DNA of 7,407 nt from Butyrivibrio sp. (GTDB lineage: Bacteria > Bacillota_A > Clostridia > Lachnospirales > Lachnospiraceae), in the NCBI RefSeq assembly GCF_024699075.1, contig NZ_JAILQF010000280.1, positions 1-7,407 on the forward strand. The letters are read 5' to 3'. Shown in pieces: positions 1 to 6,647 of the stretch. The position numbers and the translations under genes were made by a program. The first letter of the stretch is position 1. Each line of letters starts with the position of its first letter. The notes below the pieces were generated by a model. It had not been told where the DNA came from. It saw nothing but the letters and a program-made list of their open reading frames with translations, and made no database searches.

Positions 1-9
1 ATTTGTGAA

Positions 10-558
10 TTATGAATCACTTTTCTTTGCGAATGTTTGTTTTTTATCCATAAGATATCCTATTCCACTTCCTGTCAGCACGCCGCTAATGGTTCCGGCC
101 CACAAATTCGAGAATGTAATACCAATGATAAAGCCCGCAATCATACCAAGGAACATATACAGTCCCATCCATGAAGTTTTCTGCTTGTTCATGGAGTATT
201 GATCGTAGCCATCTTTAAACTCACGGTAGACATATCCTGCCTTTTCAATGCCCTTGATCCTGTCTTCATTTTCATGATCGCACTGGGTTCTGATAGTTCC
301 AATCTCAGGATCTCTGAAAACAAATCTTGCCATCATAAAGAAGATTTCTTCTATATATTTGGGTTCTTCATATTCTGGAAGAAGCTCTACAAATATCTTT
401 ACTTCACCCTTGAATTGAGTATCTTCAAAATGAATATTTCCAACATCTTTCTGATCCCCGTCTTTTAATGAAATTGTCCACTTCCCCAAGTATTCTTTTA
501 CATCACAGGGCATCAATTTAAAGTGTCTGGTTTCAATCGGAAAAAGTTTTTCATTCAT
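10..558 (-). CDS. GNAT-like domain protein with C-terminal glycine-rich membrane hairpin
   Basis: The 182-residue protein has two parts. Residues 1 to about 125 resemble a small GNAT acyltransferase fold of the RimJ/RimL style: a beta-rich first half (GNIHF near 40, VKIFVEL at 53-59), a helix, then a segment around 86-112 (TIRTQCDHENEDRIKGIEKA) like the part of GNAT proteins in which neighbours of a helix end in GY/GF. The usual acetyl-CoA pyrophosphate loop (Q/R-x-x-G-x-G/A) is not visible, so activity is doubtful. Residues 131-149 and 152-169 are two hydrophobic, glycine-spaced segments that look like a membrane hairpin, followed by a short lysine-rich tail (DKKQTFAKK). It lies after the transketolase terminator and is probably a separate transcription unit. 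The ATG at 558 is the first in frame; its ribosome site is weak (GGGGG at 572-576, about 13 bases away). The function is unknown; the GNAT assignment is a fold-level guess. Confidence 0.62.
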   Translation of the reverse strand: MNEKLFPIETRHFKLMPCDVKEYLGKWTISLKDGDQKDVGNIHFEDTQFKGEVKIFVELLPEYEEPKYIEEIFFMMARFVFRDPEIGTIRTQCDHENEDRIKGIEKAGYVYREFKDGYDQYSMNKQKTSWMGLYMFLGMIAGFIIGITFSNLWAGTISGVLTGSGIGYLMDKKQTFAKKSDS

Positions 559-582
559 AGCCTATTTCTATCCCCCATTTTG

Positions 583-631
583 AAAAAAGAAAAGCCAAAA
601 AAGTCAGATCATCTCCGGCTTTTTTGGCTTT
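583..631 (-). terminator. Intrinsic terminator after the transketolase genes
   Basis: Bases 591-603 and 619-631 form a perfect 13-bp stem (AAAGCCAAAAAAG with CTTTTTTGGCTTT) around a 15-base loop. On the minus strand the stem runs straight into a T-rich tail (TCTTTTTTC, 582-590). It lies 30 bases past the stop of the second transketolase subunit gene and most likely ends the ara-tkt transcript. The stem is symmetric, but the plus-strand side has a poorer T tail and there is no plus-strand gene that would need it. Confidence 0.88.
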
Positions 632-659
632 ATTATAACCTATATCTCTGGCGAACCAA
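632..659 (-). promoter_or_regulatory. Candidate sigma-A promoter for the GNAT-like gene, abutting the terminator
   Basis: On the minus strand there is a perfect -10 hexamer TATAAT (632-637). A weak -35 TTGGTT (654-659, 3 of 6 matches) sits 16 bases upstream. The -35 starts right after the transketolase stop codon. The expected start point, near base 625, falls inside the 5' arm of the terminator stem. This is a sequence match only; the -35 is poor. Confidence 0.4.
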
Positions 660-660
660 A

Positions 661-1602
661 TTATTTAAGGAACTCTTTTACTGAGTTGTATACGCCTTCG
701 CCATCAAGACCGTACTTCTTAACAAGTGCTGCAGCAGATCCTGATTCACCGAATCTATCCTGCATACCAATCTTCTTAACAACTGTAGGACACTCTTCTG
801 AAAGAACGTCACATACAGCGCTTCCAAGACCACCGATAACTGAGTGCTCTTCTACTGTTACAACCTTGCCTGTCTTCTTGGCTGTTGCAACTACAAGCTC
901 TCTATCGATAGGCTTGATAGTGCAGATGTTAACTACTTCTGCTTCGATTCCGTCAGCAGCAAGCTTTTCAGCTGCTTCAAGAGCTGCACCTACGCCGATA
1001 CCTGTAGCGATGATACTTACGTCCTTACCTTCACGAAGGAGTGTTCCCTTACCAAGCTCGAACTTGTAATCAGGTCTGTCGTTAACAACAGGGCAAGCTG
1101 CACGGCCAAATCTGATATATACAGGGCCTTCATGCTCAGCAGCTGCTCTTACGCAGGCTCTTGCCTCGATATCATCTGCAGGGCACATAACAACCATTCC
1201 AGGAATTGTACGCATAAGTGCAAGATCTTCGTTACACTGATGAGAAGCGCCGTCCTCACCTACTGTGATTCCTGCGTGAGTTCCACCGATCTTAACGTTA
1301 AGATGTGGGTAACCGATTGAGTTACGAACCTGCTCGAAAGCACGTCCTGTAGCGAACATAGCAAATGTGCTTACGAATGGGATCATTCCTGTTGTAGCAA
1401 GACCAGCTGCAACGCCCATCATGTTACTCTCTGCGATACCACAGTCGATGTGACGATCAGGGAATTCTTTTCTGAACCAACCGGTTCTTGTAGCTGCTGC
1501 AAGGTCAGCGTCAAGAACAACAACCTTATCATTAACCTTTGCAAGCTCTATAAGTTCTTTACCATAACTATCTCTAGTAGCAATCTTCTTTACTTCGCTC
1601 AT
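661..1602 (-). CDS. Transketolase, C-terminal subunit (split transketolase)
   Basis: This is the second half of a split transketolase: 313 residues carrying the pyrimidine-binding and C-terminal domains. With its partner it transfers two-carbon ketol units between pentose, triose, hexose and tetrose phosphates in the non-oxidative pentose phosphate pathway. GIAESNMMG (55-63) holds the conserved glutamate, E58, that activates the thiamine pyrophosphate aminopyrimidine. FEQVRNS (89-95) and GGTHAGITVGEDGASHQ (106-122) are family signatures, and the C-terminal domain carries TVEEHSVIGGLG. The frame is open upstream to 1677, but the start at 1602 is preferred: it has a perfect AGGAGG five bases upstream, gives the typical length, and removes 25 residues that would overlap the upstream gene. 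The upstream stop is 10 bases away, so translation is probably coupled. The same fold occurs in DXP synthase and the pyruvate dehydrogenase E1 beta subunit, but the motifs and the paired subunit fit transketolase. Confidence 0.95.
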   Translation of the reverse strand: MSEVKKIATRDSYGKELIELAKVNDKVVVLDADLAAATRTGWFRKEFPDRHIDCGIAESNMMGVAAGLATTGMIPFVSTFAMFATGRAFEQVRNSIGYPHLNVKIGGTHAGITVGEDGASHQCNEDLALMRTIPGMVVMCPADDIEARACVRAAAEHEGPVYIRFGRAACPVVNDRPDYKFELGKGTLLREGKDVSIIATGIGVGAALEAAEKLAADGIEAEVVNICTIKPIDRELVVATAKKTGKVVTVEEHSVIGGLGSAVCDVLSEECPTVVKKIGMQDRFGESGSAAALVKKYGLDGEGVYNSVKEFLK

Positions 1603-1607
1603 CTTAA

Positions 1608-1615
1608 CCTCCTCA
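1608..1615 (-). promoter_or_regulatory. Shine-Dalgarno overlapping the upstream stop codon
   Basis: The minus strand reads TGAGGAGG. The stop codon TGA of the first transketolase subunit (1613-1615) overlaps the AGGAGG (1608-1613) that serves the second subunit. This fixes the start of the second subunit at 1602 and suggests that a terminating ribosome feeds directly into re-initiation, which would help keep the two subunits equimolar. Confidence 0.85.
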
Positions 1616-2446
1616 AGCTTCAAGAGCTTCGCCGATCTTGTTAAGATCGTCCATAGCCTTTGCATACTCTTCATCATTAGGTGCTACGCCGTGCCATGAA
1701 ACCTGGCCTTCCATAAAGGAAACGCCCTTACCCTTAAGGCTGTGAGCAATGATTGCTGTAGGCTGGCCCTTAGTCTCTCTAGCTTCTTTGAATGCTGCAC
1801 GAAGTGCATCAAAGTCATGAGCATCAACATTGATTACATGGAAGTTAAATGCTTCGAATTTCTTATCAATAGGATATGGAGAACAAACCTGATCAACAGG
1901 TCCGTCGATCTGAAGACCATTGTTATCAACAATGACAACAAGGTTATCAAGCTTACGGAATCCTGCAAACATAGATGCTTCCCAAACCTGACCTTCTTCA
2001 ATCTCACCATCACCAAGTAATGTGTAGGTTCTATAATCCTTATTATTAAGTTTTGCAGAAAGTGCCATTCCACAAGCAACTGAGATACCCTGACCAAGAG
2101 ATCCGCTACTCATATCAATACCAGGAAGGTACTGCATGCTAGGATGTCCCTGAAGTCTTGATCCAAGCTTACGCAGTGTTGTAAGCTCATCTACCGGGAA
2201 ATATCCGCGCTGAGCCATTACAGAGTAAAGACCTGGTGCTGTATGTCCTTTTGAAAGAACAAAGCGGTCGCGATCAGGATCTGCCGGCTTTTCGGGATTG
2301 ATGTTCATTTCTTCAAAATACAGATATGTAAAAATATCTGCTGCTGAAAGTGATCCGCCCGGGTGTCCTGCTTTTGCGGCATGAACTGCTGTAACAATAC
2401 CCTTACGGACTTCGTTGGCTGTTTTCTGAAGTTCCTTGTTCGTCAT
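1613..2446 (-). CDS. Transketolase, N-terminal subunit (split transketolase)
   Basis: This 277-residue protein is the thiamine pyrophosphate-binding half of a split transketolase. AGHPGGSLSAADI (26-38), SKGHTAPGLY (65-74, including H68) and QGHPS (99-103) are transketolase active-site histidine regions. SSGSLGQGISVACGMA (113-128) is a family signature. The diphosphate/Mg motif starts at GDG (145-147) and ends at NN (175-176) with the usual spacing. A single-chain transketolase is about 660 residues; this protein plus the 313-residue partner covers most of that, which is the arrangement usual in many Clostridia and archaea. The start at 2446 has AAAGGAG seven bases upstream. Placement behind araA, the kinase and araD suggests it processes the D-xylulose-5-P made from arabinose. 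The 124-base gap upstream holds an operator-like palindrome, so the pair may also have its own promoter. Confidence 0.95.
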   Translation of the reverse strand: MTNKELQKTANEVRKGIVTAVHAAKAGHPGGSLSAADIFTYLYFEEMNINPEKPADPDRDRFVLSKGHTAPGLYSVMAQRGYFPVDELTTLRKLGSRLQGHPSMQYLPGIDMSSGSLGQGISVACGMALSAKLNNKDYRTYTLLGDGEIEEGQVWEASMFAGFRKLDNLVVIVDNNGLQIDGPVDQVCSPYPIDKKFEAFNFHVINVDAHDFDALRAAFKEARETKGQPTAIIAHSLKGKGVSFMEGQVSWHGVAPNDEEYAKAMDDLNKIGEALEA

Positions 2447-2496
2447 AGTTATTCTCCTTTAATTCACATGGTAAAGTACATTCTATAACCGTTACA

Positions 2497-2525
2497 ACTT
2501 TAACATATGTGTACAAATACGTCCA
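2497..2525 (-). promoter_or_regulatory. Candidate promoter with AraR-like operator before the transketolase genes
   Basis: An imperfect 20-base palindrome (2503-2522, ACGTATTTGTACACATATGT on the minus strand) has 8 of 10 base pairs symmetric about GT/AC. A TGGACG (2520-2525) and a TAAAGT (2497-2502), each matching the sigma-A hexamers at 4 of 6 positions, flank it with exactly 17 bases between them, so the palindrome core would fill the promoter spacer. Its ATTTGTAC half equals half of the Bacillus subtilis AraR operator as I recall it (ATTTGTACGTACAAAT). The match to the araA upstream site supports it; the promoter hexamers alone are weak. Confidence 0.45.
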
Positions 2526-2570
2526 TGTATTTATTGCCATATTTTTAGCACTTTTTGTCACACGAATATA

Positions 2571-3278
2571 TCAGTGTTTGCCCTGACCATAATATGCATT
2601 GGCACCATGCTTACGATAATAATGCTTATCCTGAAGCTCCTGTGGTGCAGGCTGTACACGAGCATTTATTGTCTCACATCTGTATGCCATCTTAGCAACT
2701 TCTTCTGTTACAACTGAGTTGTGAACAGCTTCCATACCATCTTTGCCCCATGAAAATACACCATGGTTCTTGCAAAGAACTGCAGGAACAGCGATAGGAT
2801 CTTTGTCCATACGCTCGAATTCACCAACAATAAGATGTCCTGTATTCTCTTCGTATGCATCCTCTATCTCTTCCTTAGTAAGACATCTTACGCATGGAAT
2901 CTCTCCATAGAAATAATCGGCATGAGTTGTACCATAGCAAGGAATTCCACGGCCTGCCTGAGCCCAGCTTGTTGCATAGGATGAGTGAGTATGAACTATA
3001 CCCTTAACTCCCTTGTCTGCCCATGCCTTGTAAATCTCTACATGAGTAGGTGTATCTGATGAAGGATTAAGCTCTCCTTCTACTTTATTACCATTAAGAT
3101 CCATAACTACCATATCTTCAGGCTTCATTACATCATAATCAACTCCGCTTGGCTTGATTACAAAGAGCTTGGTCTCAGGATCATACTCAGATACGTTGCC
3201 CCATGTAAATGTAACAAGACCATACTTTGGCAAAAGAATATTTGCCTCATAAACTTTCTTCTTTAATTCTTCTAACAT
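2571..3278 (-). CDS. araD: L-ribulose-5-phosphate 4-epimerase
   Basis: This cytoplasmic, zinc-dependent class II aldolase-fold enzyme converts L-ribulose-5-P to D-xylulose-5-P, the last dedicated step of arabinose breakdown. From the chosen start it has 235 residues, close to the roughly 231 of E. coli AraD. LVTFTWGNVS (21-30), IKPSGVDY (41-48) and PSSDTPTH (72-79, D75) are conserved. HTHSSYATSWAQAG (96-109, H96 and H98) and NHGVFSWG (171-178, H172) match the zinc-ligand regions. GTTHADYFYG (116-125) carries the catalytic aspartate D121, and the C-terminal HGANAYYGQ holds the active-site tyrosine. The frame is open to 3335, but the start at 3278 (MLEELKKKVYEAN) aligns with family N-termini and has AGAAGGG eight bases upstream; the ATG two codons earlier would leave only two bases. 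L-fuculose-phosphate aldolase and sugar epimerase relatives share the fold, but the motifs and neighbours point to AraD. Confidence 0.96.
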   Translation of the reverse strand: MLEELKKKVYEANILLPKYGLVTFTWGNVSEYDPETKLFVIKPSGVDYDVMKPEDMVVMDLNGNKVEGELNPSSDTPTHVEIYKAWADKGVKGIVHTHSSYATSWAQAGRGIPCYGTTHADYFYGEIPCVRCLTKEEIEDAYEENTGHLIVGEFERMDKDPIAVPAVLCKNHGVFSWGKDGMEAVHNSVVTEEVAKMAYRCETINARVQPAPQELQDKHYYRKHGANAYYGQGKH

Positions 3279-3286
3279 AGCCATAA

Positions 3287-3293
3287 CCCTTCT
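3287..3293 (-). promoter_or_regulatory. araD: Ribosome binding site that decides the araD start
   Basis: AGAAGGG on the minus strand lies eight bases before the ATG at 3278 and only two bases before the in-frame ATG at 3284. The spacing favours 3278. It lies just downstream (in the transcript) of the switching hairpins at 3304-3390. Confidence 0.7.
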
Positions 3294-3303
3294 TATTTTC
3301 TTT

Positions 3304-3341
3304 AATTTAGTGTTCGTTACAGGATGTAACTGCACTAAATT
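3304..3341 (-). promoter_or_regulatory. Stem-loop B:C upstream of araD
   Basis: Bases 3304-3312 (AATTTAGTG) and 3333-3341 (CACTAAATT) are perfectly complementary over 9 bp. Inside them 3316-3320 (GTTAC) and 3326-3330 (GTAAC) add 5 bp around a 5-base loop. The small internal loop is three bases on one side and two on the other. No T tract follows on either strand, so it does not look like a terminator. It shares its 3333-3341 arm with the larger stem-loop that ends in the kinase gene, so the two cannot form at once. Confidence 0.65.
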
Positions 3342-3390
3342 GGTAATTGCTTAAGCTCACACGGATGTGAGCTTAATTATCAATTTAGTG
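3333..3390 (-). promoter_or_regulatory. Long stem-loop A:B spanning the kinase stop codon
   Basis: The upper stem is perfect: TTAAGCTCAC (3351-3360) with GTGAGCTTAA (3367-3376), 10 bp around a 6-base loop. A lower stem pairs 3333-3346 with 3377-3390 (13 of 14 positions), with a 4-base bulge at 3347-3350. The stop codon of the kinase (3380-3382) and its last codons lie in one arm. There is no T tract on the minus strand, so it is more likely an mRNA processing, stability or translation-coupling element than a terminator. Confidence 0.7.
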
Positions 3391-4972
3391 TTTCGCATGC
3401 AGCGCGCTCTGCGGGGAGTACTGCAAGGTAATCTTCCATGAACTTATCAAAGCCCTTTACATCTTCTGCATTTGGCATGCAGGATTCAACCTTGCCACTC
3501 TTGAATACTTTGTTTGCAAGATATTCTTCAAGGCTTTCTCCGTCCTCTTTTTCCAGCATGTAAGATGCAAGTATAGCCTGGCCCCATGGTCCGCCTTCAC
3601 CTGCTGTCTCCATCATACGGATCTCTGTATCAAGTGCTGCTGCCATTACTCTGTCACCAGCGCCTCTAACCTTGAAGAATCCGCCCTGGCCATAGAAGTA
3701 ATCAGCCTGAACGCCTTCTTCCTTCATAAGGATATCGTTACCTGCTTTTAAAGCACCAAGTGCTGTATAAAGGTGTGTACGCATGAAGTTTGCAAGATTC
3801 ATCTTGGCATCAGGACGACGTACGAATAAAGGTCTTCCTTCATTAAAGCCTGTGATGTTCTCACCTGATACATAGTTGTATGCCATAAGGCCGCCGCAAT
3901 CAGCATCTCCATTTTCAAGAGCGTTGAGATAGAGCTTGCCATAAAGGTCGTTATCACTGATATCGTTACCTGTAAGGTGAGCGAACTCTCTGAACAGGCC
4001 AACATATGCATTAAGATCTGATGTGCAGTTGTTGCAATGAACCATTGCAACCTGCTCTCCGTCTGGAGTTGTTACAAGGTCAAGTTCATCATGAGCCTTC
4101 TTAAGGTCGTGCTCGAGAACTACCATTGAGAATACTGATGTACCTGCTGAGATATTACCTGTACGCTTTGCAACAGAATTGGTTGCAGCCATACCTGTAC
4201 CGGCATCTCCTTCAGGAGGACATACAGGAGCTCCTGCCATAAGCTTTCCTGATACGTCAAGCTTCTTAGCACCTTCCTGACTCAATACTCCTGCCTTTTC
4301 ACCTGCTACAAGGTTCTTAGGAAGGATATCTCTTATTTTCCAAGGAAGATTCTTGTCAGCTATAAGTTCATCGAACTGATCAAGCATCTTCTGATTATAA
4401 TCTTTGATAGAGGAATCGATAGGGAACATTCCTGAACCGTCGCCAATACCAATTACCTTCTCGCCTGTCATCTGCCAGTGAATGTATCCGGCAAGTGTTG
4501 TAACAAAAGCGATGTCCTTAACATGCTCTTCGCCGTTAAGAATTGCCTGGTAAAGATGTGCAATTGACCATCTCTGAGGAATGTGATATCCAAAGAGGTC
4601 TGTAAGCTTTTCTGAAGCTTCCTGTGTGATTGAATTTCTCCATGTACGGAATGGAACAAGAAGATTTCCGTCCTTATCGAATGCCATATATCCGTGCATC
4701 ATTGCAGAAAAGCCAAGTGCACCAATATTTGTAAGGTCTTCGCCATATTTTTCTTTAACGTCTTTGGCAAGCTGTGAGTAGCAGTCCTGAAGTCCTGTCC
4801 ATATATCATCAAGTGAATATGTCCAGATACCATTTTCAAGTCTGTTCTCCCAAGTGTGTCCTCCCTGTGCGATTACGTTATGATCCATATCTGTCAGAAC
4901 TGCTTTGATTCTGGTAGAACCAAATTCGATTCCGACTACTGTCTTTCCGCTTTTAATAATTTCGCTACTCAT
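3380..4972 (-). CDS. FGGY-family carbohydrate kinase, probable L-ribulokinase (AraB role, possibly AraK-type)
   Basis: This 530-residue cytoplasmic kinase of the FGGY/actin-like fold most likely phosphorylates L-ribulose with ATP to L-ribulose-5-P, since it sits between araA and araD. The N-terminal phosphate loop [10 protein letters not shown] is at 14-23. The sugar-site region includes [12 protein letters not shown] (88-99) and WRNSIT (111-116). The catalytic base is probably D256 in [10 protein letters not shown], followed by the second ATP loop [10 protein letters not shown] (274-283). C-terminal adenosine/phosphate segments are [11 protein letters not shown] (427-437) and [11 protein letters not shown] (457-467). 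To my reading it does not resemble classical E. coli or B. subtilis AraB (about 560 residues). Clostridium acetobutylicum uses a non-orthologous ribulokinase, AraK, in the same context, and this may be that type. The start at 4972 has AAAGGAG five bases upstream. Xylulokinase activity is the main alternative. Confidence 0.92.
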   Translation of the reverse strand: MSSEIIKSGKTVVGIEFGSTRIKAVLTDMDHNVIAQGGHTWENRLENGIWTYSLDDIWTGLQDCYSQLAKDVKEKYGEDLTNIGALGFSAMMHGYMAFDKDGNLLVPFRTWRNSITQEASEKLTDLFGYHIPQRWSIAHLYQAILNGEEHVKDIAFVTTLAGYIHWQMTGEKVIGIGDGSGMFPIDSSIKDYNQKMLDQFDELIADKNLPWKIRDILPKNLVAGEKAGVLSQEGAKKLDVSGKLMAGAPVCPPEGDAGTGMAATNSVAKRTGNISAGTSVFSMVVLEHDLKKAHDELDLVTTPDGEQVAMVHCNNCTSDLNAYVGLFREFAHLTGNDISDNDLYGKLYLNALENGDADCGGLMAYNYVSGENITGFNEGRPLFVRRPDAKMNLANFMRTHLYTALGALKAGNDILMKEEGVQADYFYGQGGFFKVRGAGDRVMAAALDTEIRMMETAGEGGPWGQAILASYMLEKEDGESLEEYLANKVFKSGKVESCMPNAEDVKGFDKFMEDYLAVLPAERAACETLN

Positions 4973-5007
4973 AGTCTCTCCTTTAATAACTTCTTTCCCA
5001 TAATATG

Positions 5008-5042
5008 CCGGTGGAGGCCAACATTATTTGGTCTCCATCCGG
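5008..5042 (-). promoter_or_regulatory. GC-rich stem-loop in the araA-kinase gap
   Basis: The arms 5008-5021 and 5028-5042 pair over 13 bp with one bulged base and one mismatch around a 6-base loop. CCGG closes the base and ACCAA/TTGGC lies near the loop. It ends 35 bases before the kinase start and is not followed by a T tract on either strand. It is a good candidate for an intercistronic processing or mRNA-stabilising hairpin that separates araA from kinase expression. Confidence 0.65.
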
Positions 5043-5055
5043 TCATCATACAGCA

Positions 5056-5072
5056 TCAAAAGAAACTTTTGA
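5056..5072 (-). promoter_or_regulatory. Small perfect hairpin after araA
   Basis: TCAAAAG (5056-5062) and CTTTTGA (5066-5072) form a perfect 7-bp stem with a 3-base loop, 24 bases after the araA stop codon. It is AT-rich and lacks a T tail, so it is weak alone. Together with the GC-rich hairpin at 5008-5042 it makes a tandem pair behind araA. Confidence 0.4.
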
Positions 5073-5096
5073 CACCTGCTTCATTATATGTAAATA

Positions 5097-6599
5097 TCAT
5101 CTCTTTGAGTAATACATCTCATTCCATCTAAGCTCATTCTTGAGACTTCTAAGATCTGTATTATTGTCAATAACAACGCTCTCAATGCCGAATGTATCAG
5201 CAAGATCAACCATCTGCTGTGCATTAAGGTCATATGTAAATGATGTATGATGTGCTCCGCCAGCAAGGATCCATGCAGCTGCGCCCTTCTTAAGGTCTGG
5301 TTCAGGTGTCCAGAATGCTGTTGCAACAGGAAGCTTAGGCATAGGCTTTTCTGTCTTCTTAACATCTACACAGTTAATGATGAGACGGAATCTGTGTCCA
5401 AGGTCGATAAGTGAGCATGCAACACCTTTTCCTTCTTTGGCTGTAAATACAAGACGTGCAGGATCTTCTCTGTTACCCATTGAAAGAGGACAAGCCTTGA
5501 TTGAGATCTCTCCATCAGCTATTGAAGGACATACTTCAAGCATGTGTGCCTGAAGAATACCCTCTTTGCCCTTAACAAAGTTGTATGTGTAATCTTCCAT
5601 GAAAGATGTACCCTTTGCATCCTTCTTGCCTGCTGTCATGAGCTTCATGAGGCGTACAAGAGCTGCTGTCTTCCAGTCACCTTCTGCACCAAAGCCATAT
5701 CCATCTTCCATAAGTCTCTGAATAGCAAGACCTGGAAGCTGCTGTAATCCTCCAAGCATTCCGAAGTGAGTAACTACTGCATGGTAATCTTTTTCCTCAA
5801 GGAATCTTCTAAGACCAATCTCCTGACGAGCCTGAACTGCTACATGTCTTCTGAATTCATCAGCATCTCTGCCTTCAAGAAGGATCTTGTACTTGGAGTA
5901 ATACTCATCTGTAAGTGCGTTTGTATCTGAATCTGATACTGCATTAACAACTTCTACAAGATCATTTACGTTGTAGTGATCGATCTCCCAACCGAACTTG
6001 ATCTGAGCTTCAACCTTGTCACCTTCTGTAACGGCAACGTTGTTCATGTTGTCACCAAAACGGCATACACGGATGTGTGATGACTCGATGGCACCAACTG
6101 CTGTGTACATCCATCCTGCAAGCTCTTCTATAACTTCAGGATCCTGGAAGTGACCTACGATGATCTTGCGCTCGATACCCATTCTGGATACGATGTGACC
6201 ATATTCTCTGTCACCATGAGCTGACTGATTCTCGTTCATGAAATCCATATCGATTGTGTCATAAGGAATCTCTTCATTAAACTGTGTATGAAGATGGCAA
6301 AGTGGCTTGCGATATTCCTGAAGACCAAGGATCCACATCTTAGCAGGTGAGAAAGTATGCATCCATGTGATAACACCTGCACATTCAGGATCATTGTTGG
6401 CATCATTAAATGTCTGTCTTATAGAAGCCTGGCTTATAAGAGTAGGCTTAAGTACGATCTCAAATGGAAGCTTGCCGCTTGCATTAAGGCTTTCTACGAT
6501 CTTTGCAGAATGATCTGCAACCTTTCTAAGGCACTCATCCCCGTACAGATCCTGTGAACCTGTAGCGAACCAGATCTTGTAATTTTTGGTGAACTTCAT
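5097..6599 (-). CDS. araA: L-arabinose isomerase
   Basis: This Mn-dependent cytoplasmic enzyme interconverts L-arabinose and L-ribulose, the first step of the pathway. At 500 residues it has exactly the usual family length. The N-terminus (IWFATGSQDLYG, 9-20) and ITWMHTFSPAKMWI (77-90) are strongly conserved. The metal ligands expected from E. coli AraA (E306, E333, H350, H450) fall here at E306 in GFGAEGDW, E335 in SFMEDY, H352 in QAHMLEVCPSI, and H450 or H451 in LAGGAHHTSF; all are present. THFGMLGGLQQLPG (277-290) is another family signature. The start at 6599 has AGGAGG (6608-6613) eight bases upstream. It is followed after 124 bases, which contain two hairpins, by the kinase gene. The upstream gap contains an AraR-like operator, so arabinose induction through AraR release is expected. 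Confidence 0.98.
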   Translation of the reverse strand: MKFTKNYKIWFATGSQDLYGDECLRKVADHSAKIVESLNASGKLPFEIVLKPTLISQASIRQTFNDANNDPECAGVITWMHTFSPAKMWILGLQEYRKPLCHLHTQFNEEIPYDTIDMDFMNENQSAHGDREYGHIVSRMGIERKIIVGHFQDPEVIEELAGWMYTAVGAIESSHIRVCRFGDNMNNVAVTEGDKVEAQIKFGWEIDHYNVNDLVEVVNAVSDSDTNALTDEYYSKYKILLEGRDADEFRRHVAVQARQEIGLRRFLEEKDYHAVVTHFGMLGGLQQLPGLAIQRLMEDGYGFGAEGDWKTAALVRLMKLMTAGKKDAKGTSFMEDYTYNFVKGKEGILQAHMLEVCPSIADGEISIKACPLSMGNREDPARLVFTAKEGKGVACSLIDLGHRFRLIINCVDVKKTEKPMPKLPVATAFWTPEPDLKKGAAAWILAGGAHHTSFTYDLNAQQMVDLADTFGIESVVIDNNTDLRSLKNELRWNEMYYSKR

Positions 6600-6647
6600 C
6601 TTCTTTTCCTCCTGTGTAAAAACACTTAGTAAAAAACATTTATTTTC

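Noticed and set aside
844..1320. Long plus-strand open frames opposite the transketolase and other genes
   Set aside because: They lie antisense to strongly conserved genes, are cysteine/serine-rich in the way such shadows are, and have no ribosome sites or recognisable domains.
1603..1677. A 25-residue N-terminal extension of the second transketolase subunit
   Set aside because: It would overlap the upstream gene by 65 bases, is rich in residues unlike family N-termini, and the methionine at 1602 has a perfect AGGAGG.
2480..2496. CcpA cre-like sequence (TTGTAACGGTTATAG, minus strand) before the transketolase genes
   Set aside because: The central CG is out of register with the cre consensus and the right half does not match; chance similarity.
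2526..2570. Possible terminator after araD
   Set aside because: Only about four weak pairs (TGC...GCA) can form, and the A-rich runs are on the wrong side; read-through from araD to the transketolase genes remains possible.
3279..3335. A 19-residue extension of AraD, or the ATG at 3284
   Set aside because: The extension runs through the hairpin region and has no family match. MLEELKK at 3278 fits known AraD N-termini and has the right ribosome-site spacing.
5080..5096. TATAAT with operator-like TATTTACATATA just after araA
   Set aside because: There is no acceptable -35 at 16-18 bases, and the resemblance to the shared motif needs a gap of several bases.
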